Notes: a model not told the origin generated them from the letters alone. 64,000 nt of DNA from Desulfolinea sp964487745 (GCA_964487745.1 CAZASG010000004.1:62001-126000), one strand, 5' to 3'. Numbered from the stretch's first letter, positions 8,341 through 16,230 are shown. Made by a program: numbers and translations.

Positions 8341-8904
8341 TTACCCTTTTCTTTCTTTAACCCATTTACGTACAGCGTTTAATGCAGCACTTGCTATGAT
8401 TGCCATCAACCCCGCCAGTGCATTGAAGCCCACATCGCGGATATCGTAAACACGATTTGGCAGGATCGCCTGAATTCCCTCGTCTAGCCAGCCGAGCAGG
8501 GCGGTTGCAAAAATCGCGAAAAGTGCAGGTGAGAAGACACTGTCCCCATTGCGTTGACGCTCGAGTAGCGCCTGATGGATGAGGGTTGCCACGACCCCGT
8601 ATTCGAAAAGATGGGTGCGTTCTTCGGGAGTAATAAAAAGTCTGACCATCACCATCCCGTAAACGGATACTATCCCTAGAGCGACCCAGAGCTCGTACTG
8701 CCCAAGGCGCATTCTTACACCGCCGCCAATAATGGCGATCACGGCTAAAACAAAGCCGAAGACGTAGATCGAATCCAGCATATTGCGATCTCGAAGAAAC
8801 TGCGCTAACTCCCCGGCGAGTCCTAATGTAGCATAAATAGCTGCCTGGGTAGCTAATCCCCAAAGCCAGAAACTGCGTTCGCGTTTGGATGTGAAGAAAG
8901 ACAT
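8341..8904 (-). CDS. VanZ-like family membrane protein
   Basis: A 187-residue integral membrane protein with about five hydrophobic segments. The VanZ-type signature is visible: ERTHLFEYGVVATLIHQAL, then LGWLDEGIQAILPNRVYD and IRDVGFNALAG. VanZ of enterococci gives low-level teicoplanin resistance by an unknown mechanism; most VanZ-like proteins have no known role. It is the last gene of a three-gene minus-strand unit and starts 6 nt after the upstream stop. Confidence 0.82.
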   Translation of the reverse strand: MSFFTSKRERSFWLWGLATQAAIYATLGLAGELAQFLRDRNMLDSIYVFGFVLAVIAIIGGGVRMRLGQYELWVALGIVSVYGMVMVRLFITPEERTHLFEYGVVATLIHQALLERQRNGDSVFSPALFAIFATALLGWLDEGIQAILPNRVYDIRDVGFNALAGLMAIIASAALNAVRKWVKERKG

Positions 8905-8910
8905 AAGCTT

Positions 8911-9162
8911 TTACCGATATTTTTTCTTGATCTCGTCCATATCAGGGATTTCCTGCGCAGCATGTTCGAGCACTTTGAAGGCACGTTTGATGAGCGGCGG
9001 CAGGCGCTCGGCATCCACTTCTTTCCCCTCATCGATCTCTGAAAGTATCTTGATGATATTCCCGCGCGTTCCGCTGGCGCGACGTGCCCAGAGCGAATCG
9101 ACATTCAGACGTTCAAGTCGATTCGCCAACAGGCGCAAGAGGTCGATGTTGCTTTGCTTCAT
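8911..9162 (-). CDS. Hypothetical small helical protein
   Basis: An 83-residue soluble protein rich in Arg, Lys, Glu and Leu, predicted mostly helical, with no family I recognise. It begins MKQSNIDLLRLLANRLERLN and a GGGG-containing ribosome site precedes the ATG by about 6 nt. Its start directly follows the stop of the upstream membrane protein gene and it is followed closely by the VanZ-like gene, so all three are likely co-transcribed. Confidence 0.65.
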   Translation of the reverse strand: MKQSNIDLLRLLANRLERLNVDSLWARRASGTRGNIIKILSEIDEGKEVDAERLPPLIKRAFKVLEHAAQEIPDMDEIKKKYR

Positions 9163-10035
9163 TTAATCCCCTGTCATTTCTTCGACCGCTACCGGGCGTT
9201 TTGATGCGATTTTGCTCCAGACCATTTTCACCAACAACTCTGTCCGCCAAAAAGCGACGGCTGCCATCCCGTGTGCAAGGATGGCGAAGAGGGGCGGTTT
9301 CTGGTAGGTGTAGTAAGTCCAGCATTCGCGGGTGGTGCCCCATAGCTCAAGAAAATAGCCCAAGCCCGCCCCGGCGATGAAGGTCAGCAGTGCAAGGCGA
9401 TAGTTGGTCGGTGTGATGATGAGCAGGATAACGAGCAGGGTTGCGAGGATGGTGAAAGATTTGTCAAAGGTCGGGGCGATGAAAGTCACCATTAAAAGGA
9501 AGAAGGCGCTAAAGAGTAGCCAATAGGCAGTTTTGATATTCACCACAAAGGCACGAAGGCCCTTTGTGGTTTTTAGAGAAGAACTTTGTGACCTCTGTGT
9601 CTTTGTGGTGAGAACACTTAACATCAGCACGATCCGATTGATGGTCAATGTGGCGATGGGCCAGGCGGGGATGATCCAGAGTGGCGGGCGTTCGGCGGTG
9701 TAGTAGTGCCAGAGATTTGTTTGGGTTCCCCAGGATTCAATGACCAAGCCTCCCACGGTGGCAACAAATATGGTTAGCGTATCCACTTTCAGGTCCGCGC
9801 GCGAGACGATGGCGATGCTCATAAAAAGGAAGATGCCGATCAGGAGCCAATCCATGTAAAGCCACCAAGGTCCATCCCAGTCTATATAGGAAAGGACTTC
9901 CTCAGCGAGGGGCCACCAGACGTAGACGATCAATCCGATTGTGAGGAAGAAGACACTTAGAATGATGCTGCTGTGGCGCGTCCACTGGAAGATTTCAGAG
10001 AAGTTGCGGGGTGAATGAGAATTTGATGAGGTCAT
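9163..10035 (-). CDS. Polytopic membrane protein with an internal repeat, unknown function
   Basis: A 290-residue protein with about eight hydrophobic segments. The motif ESWGTQTNLWHYYTAERPPL in the first half recurs as ELWGTTRECWTYYTYQKPPL in the second half, so the protein looks like a duplicated four-helix unit with conserved Trp, Tyr and PP residues. I do not recognise the family. The start is placed at the ATG at 10033-10035 rather than five codons upstream, because a TATAAT box ends 6 nt before it. A 70-bp inverted-repeat element (9541-9610) is inserted in frame and encodes the polar loop between the two halves. Confidence 0.75.
   Translation of the reverse strand: MTSSNSHSPRNFSEIFQWTRHSSIILSVFFLTIGLIVYVWWPLAEEVLSYIDWDGPWWLYMDWLLIGIFLFMSIAIVSRADLKVDTLTIFVATVGGLVIESWGTQTNLWHYYTAERPPLWIIPAWPIATLTINRIVLMLSVLTTKTQRSQSSSLKTTKGLRAFVVNIKTAYWLLFSAFFLLMVTFIAPTFDKSFTILATLLVILLIITPTNYRLALLTFIAGAGLGYFLELWGTTRECWTYYTYQKPPLFAILAHGMAAVAFWRTELLVKMVWSKIASKRPVAVEEMTGD
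9541..9610. repeat. 70-bp inverted-repeat element inside a coding sequence
   Basis: CACCACAAAG (9541-9550) and CTTTGTGGTG (9601-9610) are perfect 10-bp inverted ends. The interior (AGGCACGAAGGCC, GACCTCTGTGTC) resembles the 'caccacaaaggacacgaagg' type of short repeat seen in many environmental genomes. A related sequence lies in the 3' end of lipA (35310-35346). It keeps the reading frame open. Confidence 0.7.
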
Positions 10036-10041
10036 GGGCGG

Positions 10042-10047
10042 ATTATA
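10042..10047 (-). promoter_or_regulatory. -10 element giving a leaderless start
   Basis: TATAAT on the minus strand ends 6 nt before the ATG at 10035. Transcription should begin at or next to the A of the start codon. No -35 match is clear. Confidence 0.6.
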
Positions 10048-10125
10048 CACGAGCCTTTGGAAATGAAAAAAGGACAGCGAAATGAGTTTGCTGTCCTTTT
10101 GGAAGATATATAAATCACATAACCT

Positions 10126-10206
10126 ATGTCACTGTGAGGAGGGCGATAGCCCGACGCGGCAGTCTTCTATTAGTAGAAGATTGCGTCGCTTTGCTCGCAA
10201 TGACAT
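10126..10206. repeat. REP-like palindromic element
   Basis: The ends ATGTCACTGTGAG and CTCGCAATGACAT are inverted copies with two mismatches, and the centre AGTCTTCTATTAGTAGAAGATT is itself palindromic. Such 'tcattgcgag...ctcgcaatga' elements are widespread in intergenic DNA of unrelated bacteria. It lies 4 nt downstream of the HlyD-like stop codon and may stabilise or end that transcript. Confidence 0.75.
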
Positions 10207-10210
10207 GTTT

Positions 10211-10999
10211 TTAGTGTTCAAAATCAATCGTCACGCTCATGCCCCAGCGCAGACCTTCGGGGCTTTCATCTAATTGGATCGTGGCAGTATAGATCACATC
10301 GTTGGTTGAAGGTTCCGGCAGGGTGGCGATATGCGTGACCTTGCCTTCTGTTTCGAGATTAAGGGCTTCGATATAAACCAAAACCGTCTGCCCGACCTGC
10401 ACATTGACCACATCCCGTTCGCTGAGGTCGGTGGTTTCGATGAGCAGGTTTTCAAGATCAGCCAATTGCATCACTGCTTGATAAGGATTGACAACCTCGC
10501 CATCAGCAATGTTGAGTTCGACCACGGTCGCGGTATAAGGCGCCAGCAGAGTTTGTTGTGCCTGCATCGCCTGCGAGGTCTGGATGGCGGCTTTTGCGGC
10601 TTCCACACGATCTTCCGCCAGCCAACGTCGTTCCGGAGGTTTATGTTTGCGCGGTACGAGCCAATATTGGAGATCTGCAATGGCAGCGTTGAGCGCGGCT
10701 TCGCTAGCGAGAACGATGCTATCCAGTTCTGGCGTAGCGAGGGTGACAAGGGCATCGCCCGTTTTTACGAGATCACCTTCTGCCACGTTGAGTGCCTCCA
10801 CATTGCCGGGCACCAAAAAGCTCAAGATCGATTGCTGTGCGGGGACAACCACGCCCTCGATCAGGGCATTTTCCGCAGGAGCGCTTTCTGCCTCCGCGGG
10901 AGCGGCTTCAGGCGCAGGGGCTGGTGTGGCGGGCGCTGCCGTACATCCAACAAGCAGGATGAGCAAGGGCACTAGCGCCAGCCAACGTCGTTTTTTCAT
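10211..10999 (-). CDS. HlyD/MacA-like adaptor lipoprotein (second copy)
   Basis: A 262-residue membrane-fusion-type adaptor of an ABC exporter. The start is the ATG at 10997-10999, preceded by GGAAGGGTAGGG. A lipobox LLVGC (Cys about 19) follows the signal peptide and a Pro/Ala/Glu linker leads to the biotinyl-lipoyl-like domain (VEALNVAEGDLVKTGDALVTL). The helical hairpin is short and is followed by a beta-barrel part with the motif LSERDVVNVQVGQTVLVYI. It is paralogous to the next gene upstream and is the last gene of the operon. Adaptors in a monoderm-like lineage probably sit on the outer face of the membrane. Confidence 0.82.
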   Translation of the reverse strand: MKKRRWLALVPLLILLVGCTAAPATPAPAPEAAPAEAESAPAENALIEGVVVPAQQSILSFLVPGNVEALNVAEGDLVKTGDALVTLATPELDSIVLASEAALNAAIADLQYWLVPRKHKPPERRWLAEDRVEAAKAAIQTSQAMQAQQTLLAPYTATVVELNIADGEVVNPYQAVMQLADLENLLIETTDLSERDVVNVQVGQTVLVYIEALNLETEGKVTHIATLPEPSTNDVIYTATIQLDESPEGLRWGMSVTIDFEH

Positions 11000-11006
11000 G
11001 GCAGCC

Positions 11007-11831
11007 CTACCCTTCCACATGGATGTCGATTTCAGCACTCATGCCCCATCGCAAACCGGGCACGGCTTCGTCCAATGTGATCGTTACGGGGTAAACCACG
11101 TCGCCACCCAGGCTAGCTGCCTGCGGCGCAATATAGCTCACCGTTCCGCTTACTTCCAGCCCCAGCGCATCGATATAAACGCTCACACTTTGCCCAACTT
11201 TCACAGCGGGCACGTCTCGCTCGGTCAGGTCGGTGGTTTCCAGCTGCATTTCATTCAGGTCACCGATCACGATGACGATCAAGCCCGGGGTAACGGTTTC
11301 TCCGGGAGCGATATTGACAGATGCGACCGTCCCGCCGATGGGGGCGACCAAGGTCGCTTGTGCGAGGGTTTCGTTCGCTGCATCCAGGATAGCTTGCAAA
11401 CGAGCGACTTCGGCCTCAGCAGCCTGGATATTCTCTGCAGATGAGTTGGTGATGCGGCGCAGATAGGCGACTTGCGTTTCAGCCGCCTTTATATTTGCTT
11501 CCGCTTCAAGGACTTTTGCCTGAAGAATGGCAGTATCCAGTTGGACGAGCACATCTCCGGCGGATACCGTATCTCCATCTTCTACAGTTACTTCCACAAC
11601 ACTGCCTGTCAACGGGAAGCTCAGGTTCACGGAGTTCACGGGCAACGCCACCGCCGAGGCGGTAATGGTTTCGCCGCTTGAACTGCCGGAGCTTTCTGTG
11701 TTGCCGTTATTCTGAATATCTGAGATCACCAGCGTAGGAATCGGCTCCGCTGAAGAGGACCCGCCTCCACAGGCTGTGAGTGAGAGCACGAAAAGTGCTA
11801 CCAGAAGTAGGAGCCAACCTTTATTTTTCAT
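11007..11831 (-). CDS. HlyD/MacA-like adaptor lipoprotein (first copy)
   Basis: A 274-residue adaptor lipoprotein. The lipobox LTAC (Cys about 21) is followed by a Gly/Ser-rich linker. The lipoyl-like halves are split by a coiled coil of about 60 residues (LEAEANIKAAETQVAYL onward), as in MacA/HlyD proteins, and the barrel motif LTERDVPAVKVGQSVSVYI is shared with its downstream paralogue. It begins 9 nt after the ATPase stop. Two different adaptors for one transporter could form a mixed ring or act with each of the two permeases. Confidence 0.85.
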   Translation of the reverse strand: MKNKGWLLLLVALFVLSLTACGGGSSSAEPIPTLVISDIQNNGNTESSGSSSGETITASAVALPVNSVNLSFPLTGSVVEVTVEDGDTVSAGDVLVQLDTAILQAKVLEAEANIKAAETQVAYLRRITNSSAENIQAAEAEVARLQAILDAANETLAQATLVAPIGGTVASVNIAPGETVTPGLIVIVIGDLNEMQLETTDLTERDVPAVKVGQSVSVYIDALGLEVSGTVSYIAPQAASLGGDVVYPVTITLDEAVPGLRWGMSAEIDIHVEG

Positions 11832-11840
11832 GTGATTATC

Positions 11841-12518
11841 CTATTTGGCTTCGTCTTTGACGATCAAGCCATCTTGTAATGTGACGACACGTTTTGCGTA
11901 TTTGATCACACGAGGATCGTGAGTGGCAAAGACGAAAGTCGTACTGGTTTCTTCGTTGAGTTTCTTCATGATCTCCATGACCTGCTCGCCGTTTTCGGTG
12001 TCGAGGTTCGCGGTCGGTTCGTCGGCGAGAATCAGTAGGGGATCAGAAGCAAGTGCACGGGCGACAGCGACGCGCTGCTGCTGACCACCGCTCATCTGGT
12101 CGGGGCGGTGATCGGCGCGGTCAGATATCCCAACCGCATCCAATAATTCCATCACACGGGATTTGTGATTCTTCTTGCCCATGAGCAGCATGGGAAGTTC
12201 CACGTTCTCGTAAGCGGTCAATGTGGGAACCAGCGCAAAGAATTGGAAAATGAAGCCAATTGTTCCTTTGCGCAGATCTGCGCGTTCGTTGCGGTTCATC
12301 CCGGTTGCATCCTGATCCTTGATCAAGACCTTGCCAGAAGTGGGCTGGTCGAGACAGCCCAGCAGTTGCAGCAGAGTGGTTTTTCCTGAACCGGAAGGGC
12401 CGACCAGGGTGGTGAATTCCTGTTTGCCAATATTCAGGTCAACCCCGCGCAGAGCGTGGGTTTCCACTTCACCGACGGTATAAACGCGGGTAACATCTGT
12501 AAGTTTTGCGATTTCCAT
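11841..12518 (-). CDS. ABC transporter ATPase, MacB/LolD type
   Basis: A 225-residue cytoplasmic ATPase that powers the neighbouring FtsX-fold permeases. Visible motifs are Walker A GPSGSGKTTLL, Q-loop FIFQFFALVPTLT, signature MSGGQQQRVAVARALA, Walker B LLILADEPTANLD and the switch His in FATHDPRV. The length and the MSGGQQQRVAIARAL-like signature fit the MacB/LolD group, which uses mechanotransmission rather than classic alternating access. It is fourth in the tetR operon. Confidence 0.93.
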   Translation of the reverse strand: MEIAKLTDVTRVYTVGEVETHALRGVDLNIGKQEFTTLVGPSGSGKTTLLQLLGCLDQPTSGKVLIKDQDATGMNRNERADLRKGTIGFIFQFFALVPTLTAYENVELPMLLMGKKNHKSRVMELLDAVGISDRADHRPDQMSGGQQQRVAVARALASDPLLILADEPTANLDTENGEQVMEIMKKLNEETSTTFVFATHDPRVIKYAKRVVTLQDGLIVKDEAK

Positions 12519-12527
12519 GACTTCTCC

Positions 12528-13754
12528 TTAATTATTGCTTTGTAATGCATCTACAGGTTCCAGTTTGGCTGCCTGCGAAGCGGGGTAATATCCAGAAAGA
12601 ATGGTGATCAAAAAGGCAGCAATACTTACGCTGACTGCATCACCAATGGTGGGATAAGGGTAAATCGAGTTTCCGAACATGAATTCTGAGCCTGATGATA
12701 TGCCCATATCTCCAAGAAAGAAGCCCACCTGTGCATAGTAGAGGACAAGTGGAACACCGATCGCCAAGCCAATAACGACGCCTCCGATAGCCAGCAAGGT
12801 GGCTTCCGTAAGGAAGAGCGCCTTGACTTGTTTGGCTTTCATGCCGAGCGCGCCTAGAATGCCCATTTCACGAGTGCGTTCGTAAACAGCCATCAAAAGG
12901 GTATTCATGATGACGGTTGAGGTAACACCTAGAACCATCAGGTTGAAGAAGAACATCATTGCATTCGATAACTGCTCAACAAGGATGATTAACTTATTCA
13001 TCTCTTCCCAATCTTCGACAATATAGCCAGGTGCCTGGATGGCTTCCTTGACAGCAGCTGTATCATCCATTTCATGCAGCAGGATGTAGATCATGCTGGC
13101 GTGGTTATCTGTGCGCGTGATCGTTTGGGCTTTTGCCAAAGGCATGAAAATAGTAGCTTTGTCGTAACCCGGGGTATCGGTGGTGTAGATACCACGAACG
13201 GTGAAGCGTTGTTCATCCGTTTCGCCTTCGGATGTGTTGATGATGAGATCAATGGAATCGCCCGGCTTCATATTTAGGCTCTCTGCCAAGGGCAAACCGA
13301 TCAGGACGCCTTCGCGATCGTCAGCGGTCAGGTACTCGCCTTCGACGAGACCTTGCTGGTATATCACGTTAGCAGCAGAGGGCGGGTCGATGCCGATGAC
13401 CTGGATGCCGATGGTTTCGTTTTTGAAAGCAACGATACCGCTGGCATTCAAACGTGGGCTGGCAGCCTTGACTTGGGCGATGCCTTCGATCTGATTTGAT
13501 ATATCTAGCGGTGCTTCGATCATATCCACACGTTTCAGGCTCATGTTTTCATCTTTATAATCTTCGGTGTGAATCTGTAAATGACCGGTACGCAGATTGA
13601 TCGTGAGTTCAAGTGAACCGCGCATTTCGCCGCGAATGGTTGCAGACATGAAGAGCAATAAAGCTGTTCCGATGGCAATGGCGAGCGCAGAAAAGAAAGA
13701 GCGACGTTTATTGCGCGCCAAATTTCGGAAAGACATTTTTAGAATGTAGTTCAT
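12528..13754 (-). CDS. ABC permease, FtsX/MacB type
   Basis: A 408-residue permease with one N-terminal membrane segment, a large extracytoplasmic domain (about 45-270, MacB periplasmic core type) and three C-terminal membrane segments carrying the FtsX domain. The motif ERTREMGILGALGMKAKQV is the usual coupling helix. The ATG at 13752-13754 is chosen because AGGAGA lies 7 nt upstream; the longer frame to 13811 would overlap the preceding permease. It is homologous to the next gene upstream, so the transporter is probably a heterodimer. Confidence 0.9.
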   Translation of the reverse strand: MNYILKMSFRNLARNKRRSFFSALAIAIGTALLLFMSATIRGEMRGSLELTINLRTGHLQIHTEDYKDENMSLKRVDMIEAPLDISNQIEGIAQVKAASPRLNASGIVAFKNETIGIQVIGIDPPSAANVIYQQGLVEGEYLTADDREGVLIGLPLAESLNMKPGDSIDLIINTSEGETDEQRFTVRGIYTTDTPGYDKATIFMPLAKAQTITRTDNHASMIYILLHEMDDTAAVKEAIQAPGYIVEDWEEMNKLIILVEQLSNAMMFFFNLMVLGVTSTVIMNTLLMAVYERTREMGILGALGMKAKQVKALFLTEATLLAIGGVVIGLAIGVPLVLYYAQVGFFLGDMGISSGSEFMFGNSIYPYPTIGDAVSVSIAAFLITILSGYYPASQAAKLEPVDALQSNN

Positions 13755-13764
13755 ATAAATTCTC

Positions 13765-14997
13765 CTAAACGTGGTGCAAAGCGTCTGCGGGTTCGCGTCG
13801 CGATGCTTCAATGGCTGGGTAAAGTGCTGCTAAAGCGGAGATCACGGCTAATAAGCCGGCGCGTTGCAAGGTCAGATTGAAGTCAAAGGCAGGGTAGATG
13901 ATCGAGCCCATCAGTGCCATATAGTCAACCATATCGACGGCAAAGCCATAATCGATCCCAACAATACCCAAAACAAGGGTGATCACATAGCCCATAATTA
14001 TGCCTACAACGGCACCAATAAGACCGATAATGATCCCTTCATAGAGGAAGAGCATTGAAATTTGTCGAGGCTTAAGCCCAATGGCACCGAGCAGGCCGAT
14101 TTCCTTTGTGCGTTCGTAGATCGCCATCAGCAGAATGTTGAAAAGGCCGATTGAAGCGATACCCAAAATGACAACACTAAATCCAGTCATGATGGCATTT
14201 TTCATCTCAACAGTTGAACTCAGCTCCGGGATGGCTGTATGCCAGGTTGTTATCTCGTAACTGGAGAGCGAGGTGCTCAGCGTTTCTACAATGGGCTCTT
14301 CCTTTCCAGTGACTTCTGTGTAGATAATTACTTCTGTGATGTTGTTGTCCAGATCGTAAAGATGCTGGGCTTCGCTCAGTGAGATATAAAGCCCCTGGCG
14401 TTCAAGCGATGCCAGATTGACATCGTAAATGCCGATGATGGTCATTGTACGTTGGCGCATCTCTTCATGGGCGGATTTCCCGCTCATCGTAATGCGGTCG
14501 TCCACACCAACGGCCATGGCATCTGCAAGACCCTGCCCGATGAAGACAACGTCTTCGTCGTCAGATCGGAGCATACGTCCATCGACAAGAAATTCTTCCT
14601 GAAAGATGGGATTTACAGGTGCTTCTATCTCCGGCTCAATACCGTAGATGCTGACGGGGAAAACCCCTTCACGGTTCGAGACCAAGCCGCCTGTGTTGGC
14701 GTGGCGCAAAACTGCTTCGATACCGGATAACTCTTCGGCAGCTGCAACAGCATCCAGACCATCACCCATGGGCAGCATGGGGTTGGCGCTGTAAGAATCT
14801 TCATAACCGTTCGCACGGATCTGGATATTCCCGCCACTTAGTTTGATGGCATTCCCATAAACGGCGGATTCAAAACCGAATATCATACTGTCGTACATGA
14901 CGAGGAAGGACATCATCATTCCCATTGCCAAGACGACGAGTAGCGTTCTACGGCGATTACGCCATATATTTCGCCAGGCTAATTTTAGTAGTAGCAT
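13765..14997 (-). CDS. ABC permease, FtsX/MacB type
   Basis: A 410-residue permease with the same architecture as its downstream neighbour: MLLLKLAWRNIWRNRRRTLL at the N-terminus, an extracytoplasmic domain, and three C-terminal segments with YERTKEIGLLGAIGLKPRQI. It follows tetR by 15 nt and precedes the second permease by 10 nt. The substrate of the exporter cannot be told from the sequence; MacB-type systems move macrolides, lipoproteins, peptides or lipids. Confidence 0.9.
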   Translation of the reverse strand: MLLLKLAWRNIWRNRRRTLLVVLAMGMMMSFLVMYDSMIFGFESAVYGNAIKLSGGNIQIRANGYEDSYSANPMLPMGDGLDAVAAAEELSGIEAVLRHANTGGLVSNREGVFPVSIYGIEPEIEAPVNPIFQEEFLVDGRMLRSDDEDVVFIGQGLADAMAVGVDDRITMSGKSAHEEMRQRTMTIIGIYDVNLASLERQGLYISLSEAQHLYDLDNNITEVIIYTEVTGKEEPIVETLSTSLSSYEITTWHTAIPELSSTVEMKNAIMTGFSVVILGIASIGLFNILLMAIYERTKEIGLLGAIGLKPRQISMLFLYEGIIIGLIGAVVGIIMGYVITLVLGIVGIDYGFAVDMVDYMALMGSIIYPAFDFNLTLQRAGLLAVISALAALYPAIEASRREPADALHHV

Positions 14998-15012
14998 AGA
15001 TTTCTCCTTTGT

Positions 15013-15675
15013 TTAAGCGAGCGTTTCGAATTTCGATTCGGTTTTTCGCAGGCCATATTCCATTATGTATAAGAGTTTTTCGATCTTTTCCTGTGTTTCT
15101 GGAGAGCGTATCCAGGTGATGAAGTCATCCTGTTTTAAGCCTTCCTTGAGAAAATAATTTCCGATGGCATTATTCCAGGTTTCCATGACCATGGTGGCTA
15201 GTTCCACATCCACGCTGGGATCCATTTCTCCGCGTTCCATCGCTTGCTCAATCATTGCCCTCAGGGCTTGTGTGCTCTGCTCACGATATTTTTCAAAATG
15301 CTTTCCGTAATACTGTCCTTCTGCGAGAAGTATTCGTGATACGGCTTGCACCATGCGCGGATTGGTGGAGTTGAACTCCATTCCTGTTTTGATCATCCAG
15401 CGATAATAGCCAAAGGTGTCCATATTGCTACTGGGGGGAGGCATGCCTTGAAAAAAAACAAGCTTCTCTTCTCCTAGTAAAGTGACGATATGATCAAAGA
15501 CATCCAGTTTATCTTCAAAGTACTGATAGAAGCTACCTTTGGATATGCCGCTGTTCGCCACAATGCGATTGGTAGAGGCTTTTTCCAGACCATAATCCGC
15601 GAATTCGTCAATGGCTGCATCCATGATCTGGGTGCGTTTTTCATCGGGTAAGTTAAAAAAAGTTTGTTTCGGCAT
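15013..15675 (-). CDS. TetR/AcrR family regulator of the adjacent ABC exporter
   Basis: A 220-residue one-component repressor. The start is the ATG at 15673-15675 (MPKQTFFNLPDEKR); a longer frame would cross the operator. The N-terminal helix-turn-helix is typical: IMDAAIDEFADYGLEKAST then NRIVANSGISKGSFYQYFEDK. The C-terminal ligand/dimerisation half is variable and gives no substrate clue. It is the first gene of the exporter operon and is preceded by two 16-bp palindromes over its own transcription start, so it very likely represses itself and the exporter until a ligand binds. Confidence 0.93.
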   Translation of the reverse strand: MPKQTFFNLPDEKRTQIMDAAIDEFADYGLEKASTNRIVANSGISKGSFYQYFEDKLDVFDHIVTLLGEEKLVFFQGMPPPSSNMDTFGYYRWMIKTGMEFNSTNPRMVQAVSRILLAEGQYYGKHFEKYREQSTQALRAMIEQAMERGEMDPSVDVELATMVMETWNNAIGNYFLKEGLKQDDFITWIRSPETQEKIEKLLYIMEYGLRKTESKFETLA

Positions 15676-15688
15676 AAGCGTTTTTGTT

Positions 15689-15720
15689 ATGACCAGTTGG
15701 TCATGTGACCATAAGGTCAT
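15689..15720. promoter_or_regulatory. Tandem-palindrome operator of the TetR regulator
   Basis: Two adjacent 16-bp palindromes: ATGACCAGTTGGTCAT (15689-15704) and GTGACCATAAGGTCAT (15705-15720). Both have the form TGACC-N4-GGTCA. They directly follow the -10 element and cover the expected transcription start, as expected for a repressor that binds as two dimers. Confidence 0.85.
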
Positions 15721-15748
15721 ATTCTAATTCTGTTTTTTCCCATGTCAA
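15721..15748 (-). promoter_or_regulatory. Promoter of the tetR-ABC exporter operon
   Basis: The minus strand has a consensus TTGACA (15743-15748), 16-nt spacer and TAGAAT (15721-15726). The TetR operator starts at the next base. Confidence 0.8.
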
Positions 15749-15812
15749 GGGATAAACGTCATATTACCTACCAGATGTCAGATGAGCTTTAGTACCTTCC
15801 AAGTACTCCATT

Positions 15813-15963
15813 AAAAACGAGACCACCACAAAAATGTGATGGTCTCGCCAATCGCTTTTTAGAAACAGCGCACGGATCACCGAGAGTGTGTTGAGGGATT
15901 CAACCTGACTCTGTCTTGACGACGATCCGACCTGCAGGGGGGCAGGAGGCTACTCCCCAGTAC
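15813..15963 (-). promoter_or_regulatory. Leader RNA resembling the yybP-ykoY (manganese) riboswitch, ending in a terminator
   Basis: About 150 nt transcribed on the minus strand. GGGGAGTAG (15950-15958), TCGTCAAGACA in the middle and GGCGAGACC (15841-15849) resemble the conserved loops of the yybP-ykoY class as I remember it. Between them is a well-paired arm GGATC...GATCC enclosing AGAGT/ACTCT and GTTGA/TCAAC. The 3' aptamer strand CGAGACC is also the 5' arm of a strong terminator (15835-15847 with 15818-15830, then five T). Aptamer and terminator therefore exclude each other, which would give an ON switch. The next minus-strand gene is tetR, but it has its own promoter. A stand-alone small RNA such as 6S RNA is the alternative. 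Confidence 0.5.
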
Positions 15964-15969
15964 ACTTGT

Positions 15970-15998
15970 ACTATATATGAAAAAAAACGGGGTGTCAA
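15970..15998 (-). promoter_or_regulatory. Strong promoter of the riboswitch-like leader
   Basis: Minus strand TTGACA (15993-15998), exact 17-nt spacer, TATAGT (15970-15975). It is one of the best promoter matches in the window and has no reading frame between it and the terminator at 15813. Confidence 0.82.
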
Positions 15999-16140
15999 GA
16001 AGAATCGGAGAGTTTTGACTTACAGGAAAAACATGTTGAGTTGGTTCTTTACTGTCCAAAATTTAGCCATATTTTGCTCACCAAAACAGAAATTCTCCAA
16101 CCTATTTATGGTATAATCTCGCCGCTTGAAAAAGCTATAT

Positions 16141-16230
16141 GGAGAGGTCGCGTAGTCTGGCCTAGCGCGCACGCCTGGAATGTGTGTAACCTGCAAGGGT
16201 TCGCGGGTTCGAATCCCGCCCTCTCCGCCA
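16141..16230 (+). tRNA. tRNA-Ser(GGA)
   Basis: A 90-nt class II tRNA with CCA encoded. Acceptor GGAGAGG/CCTCTCC, anticodon stem CACGC/GTGTG around loop CTGGAAT (anticodon GGA), a variable arm and the T arm GCGGG-TTCGAAT-CCCGC. A TATAAT box at 16112-16117 lies upstream; its -35 is weak. Confidence 0.97.

Noticed and set aside
10082..10273. 63-codon plus-strand frame after the adaptor gene
   Set aside because: Its product (CHCEEGDSPTRQ, RRFARND) is the well-known false translation of REP-like palindromes.
15813..15963. 6S RNA or SRP RNA
   Set aside because: There is no long rod-like closing stem with a central bubble that I can draw, and no SRP GGAA tetraloop motif. The conserved loops fit yybP-ykoY better, though a covariance search is needed.
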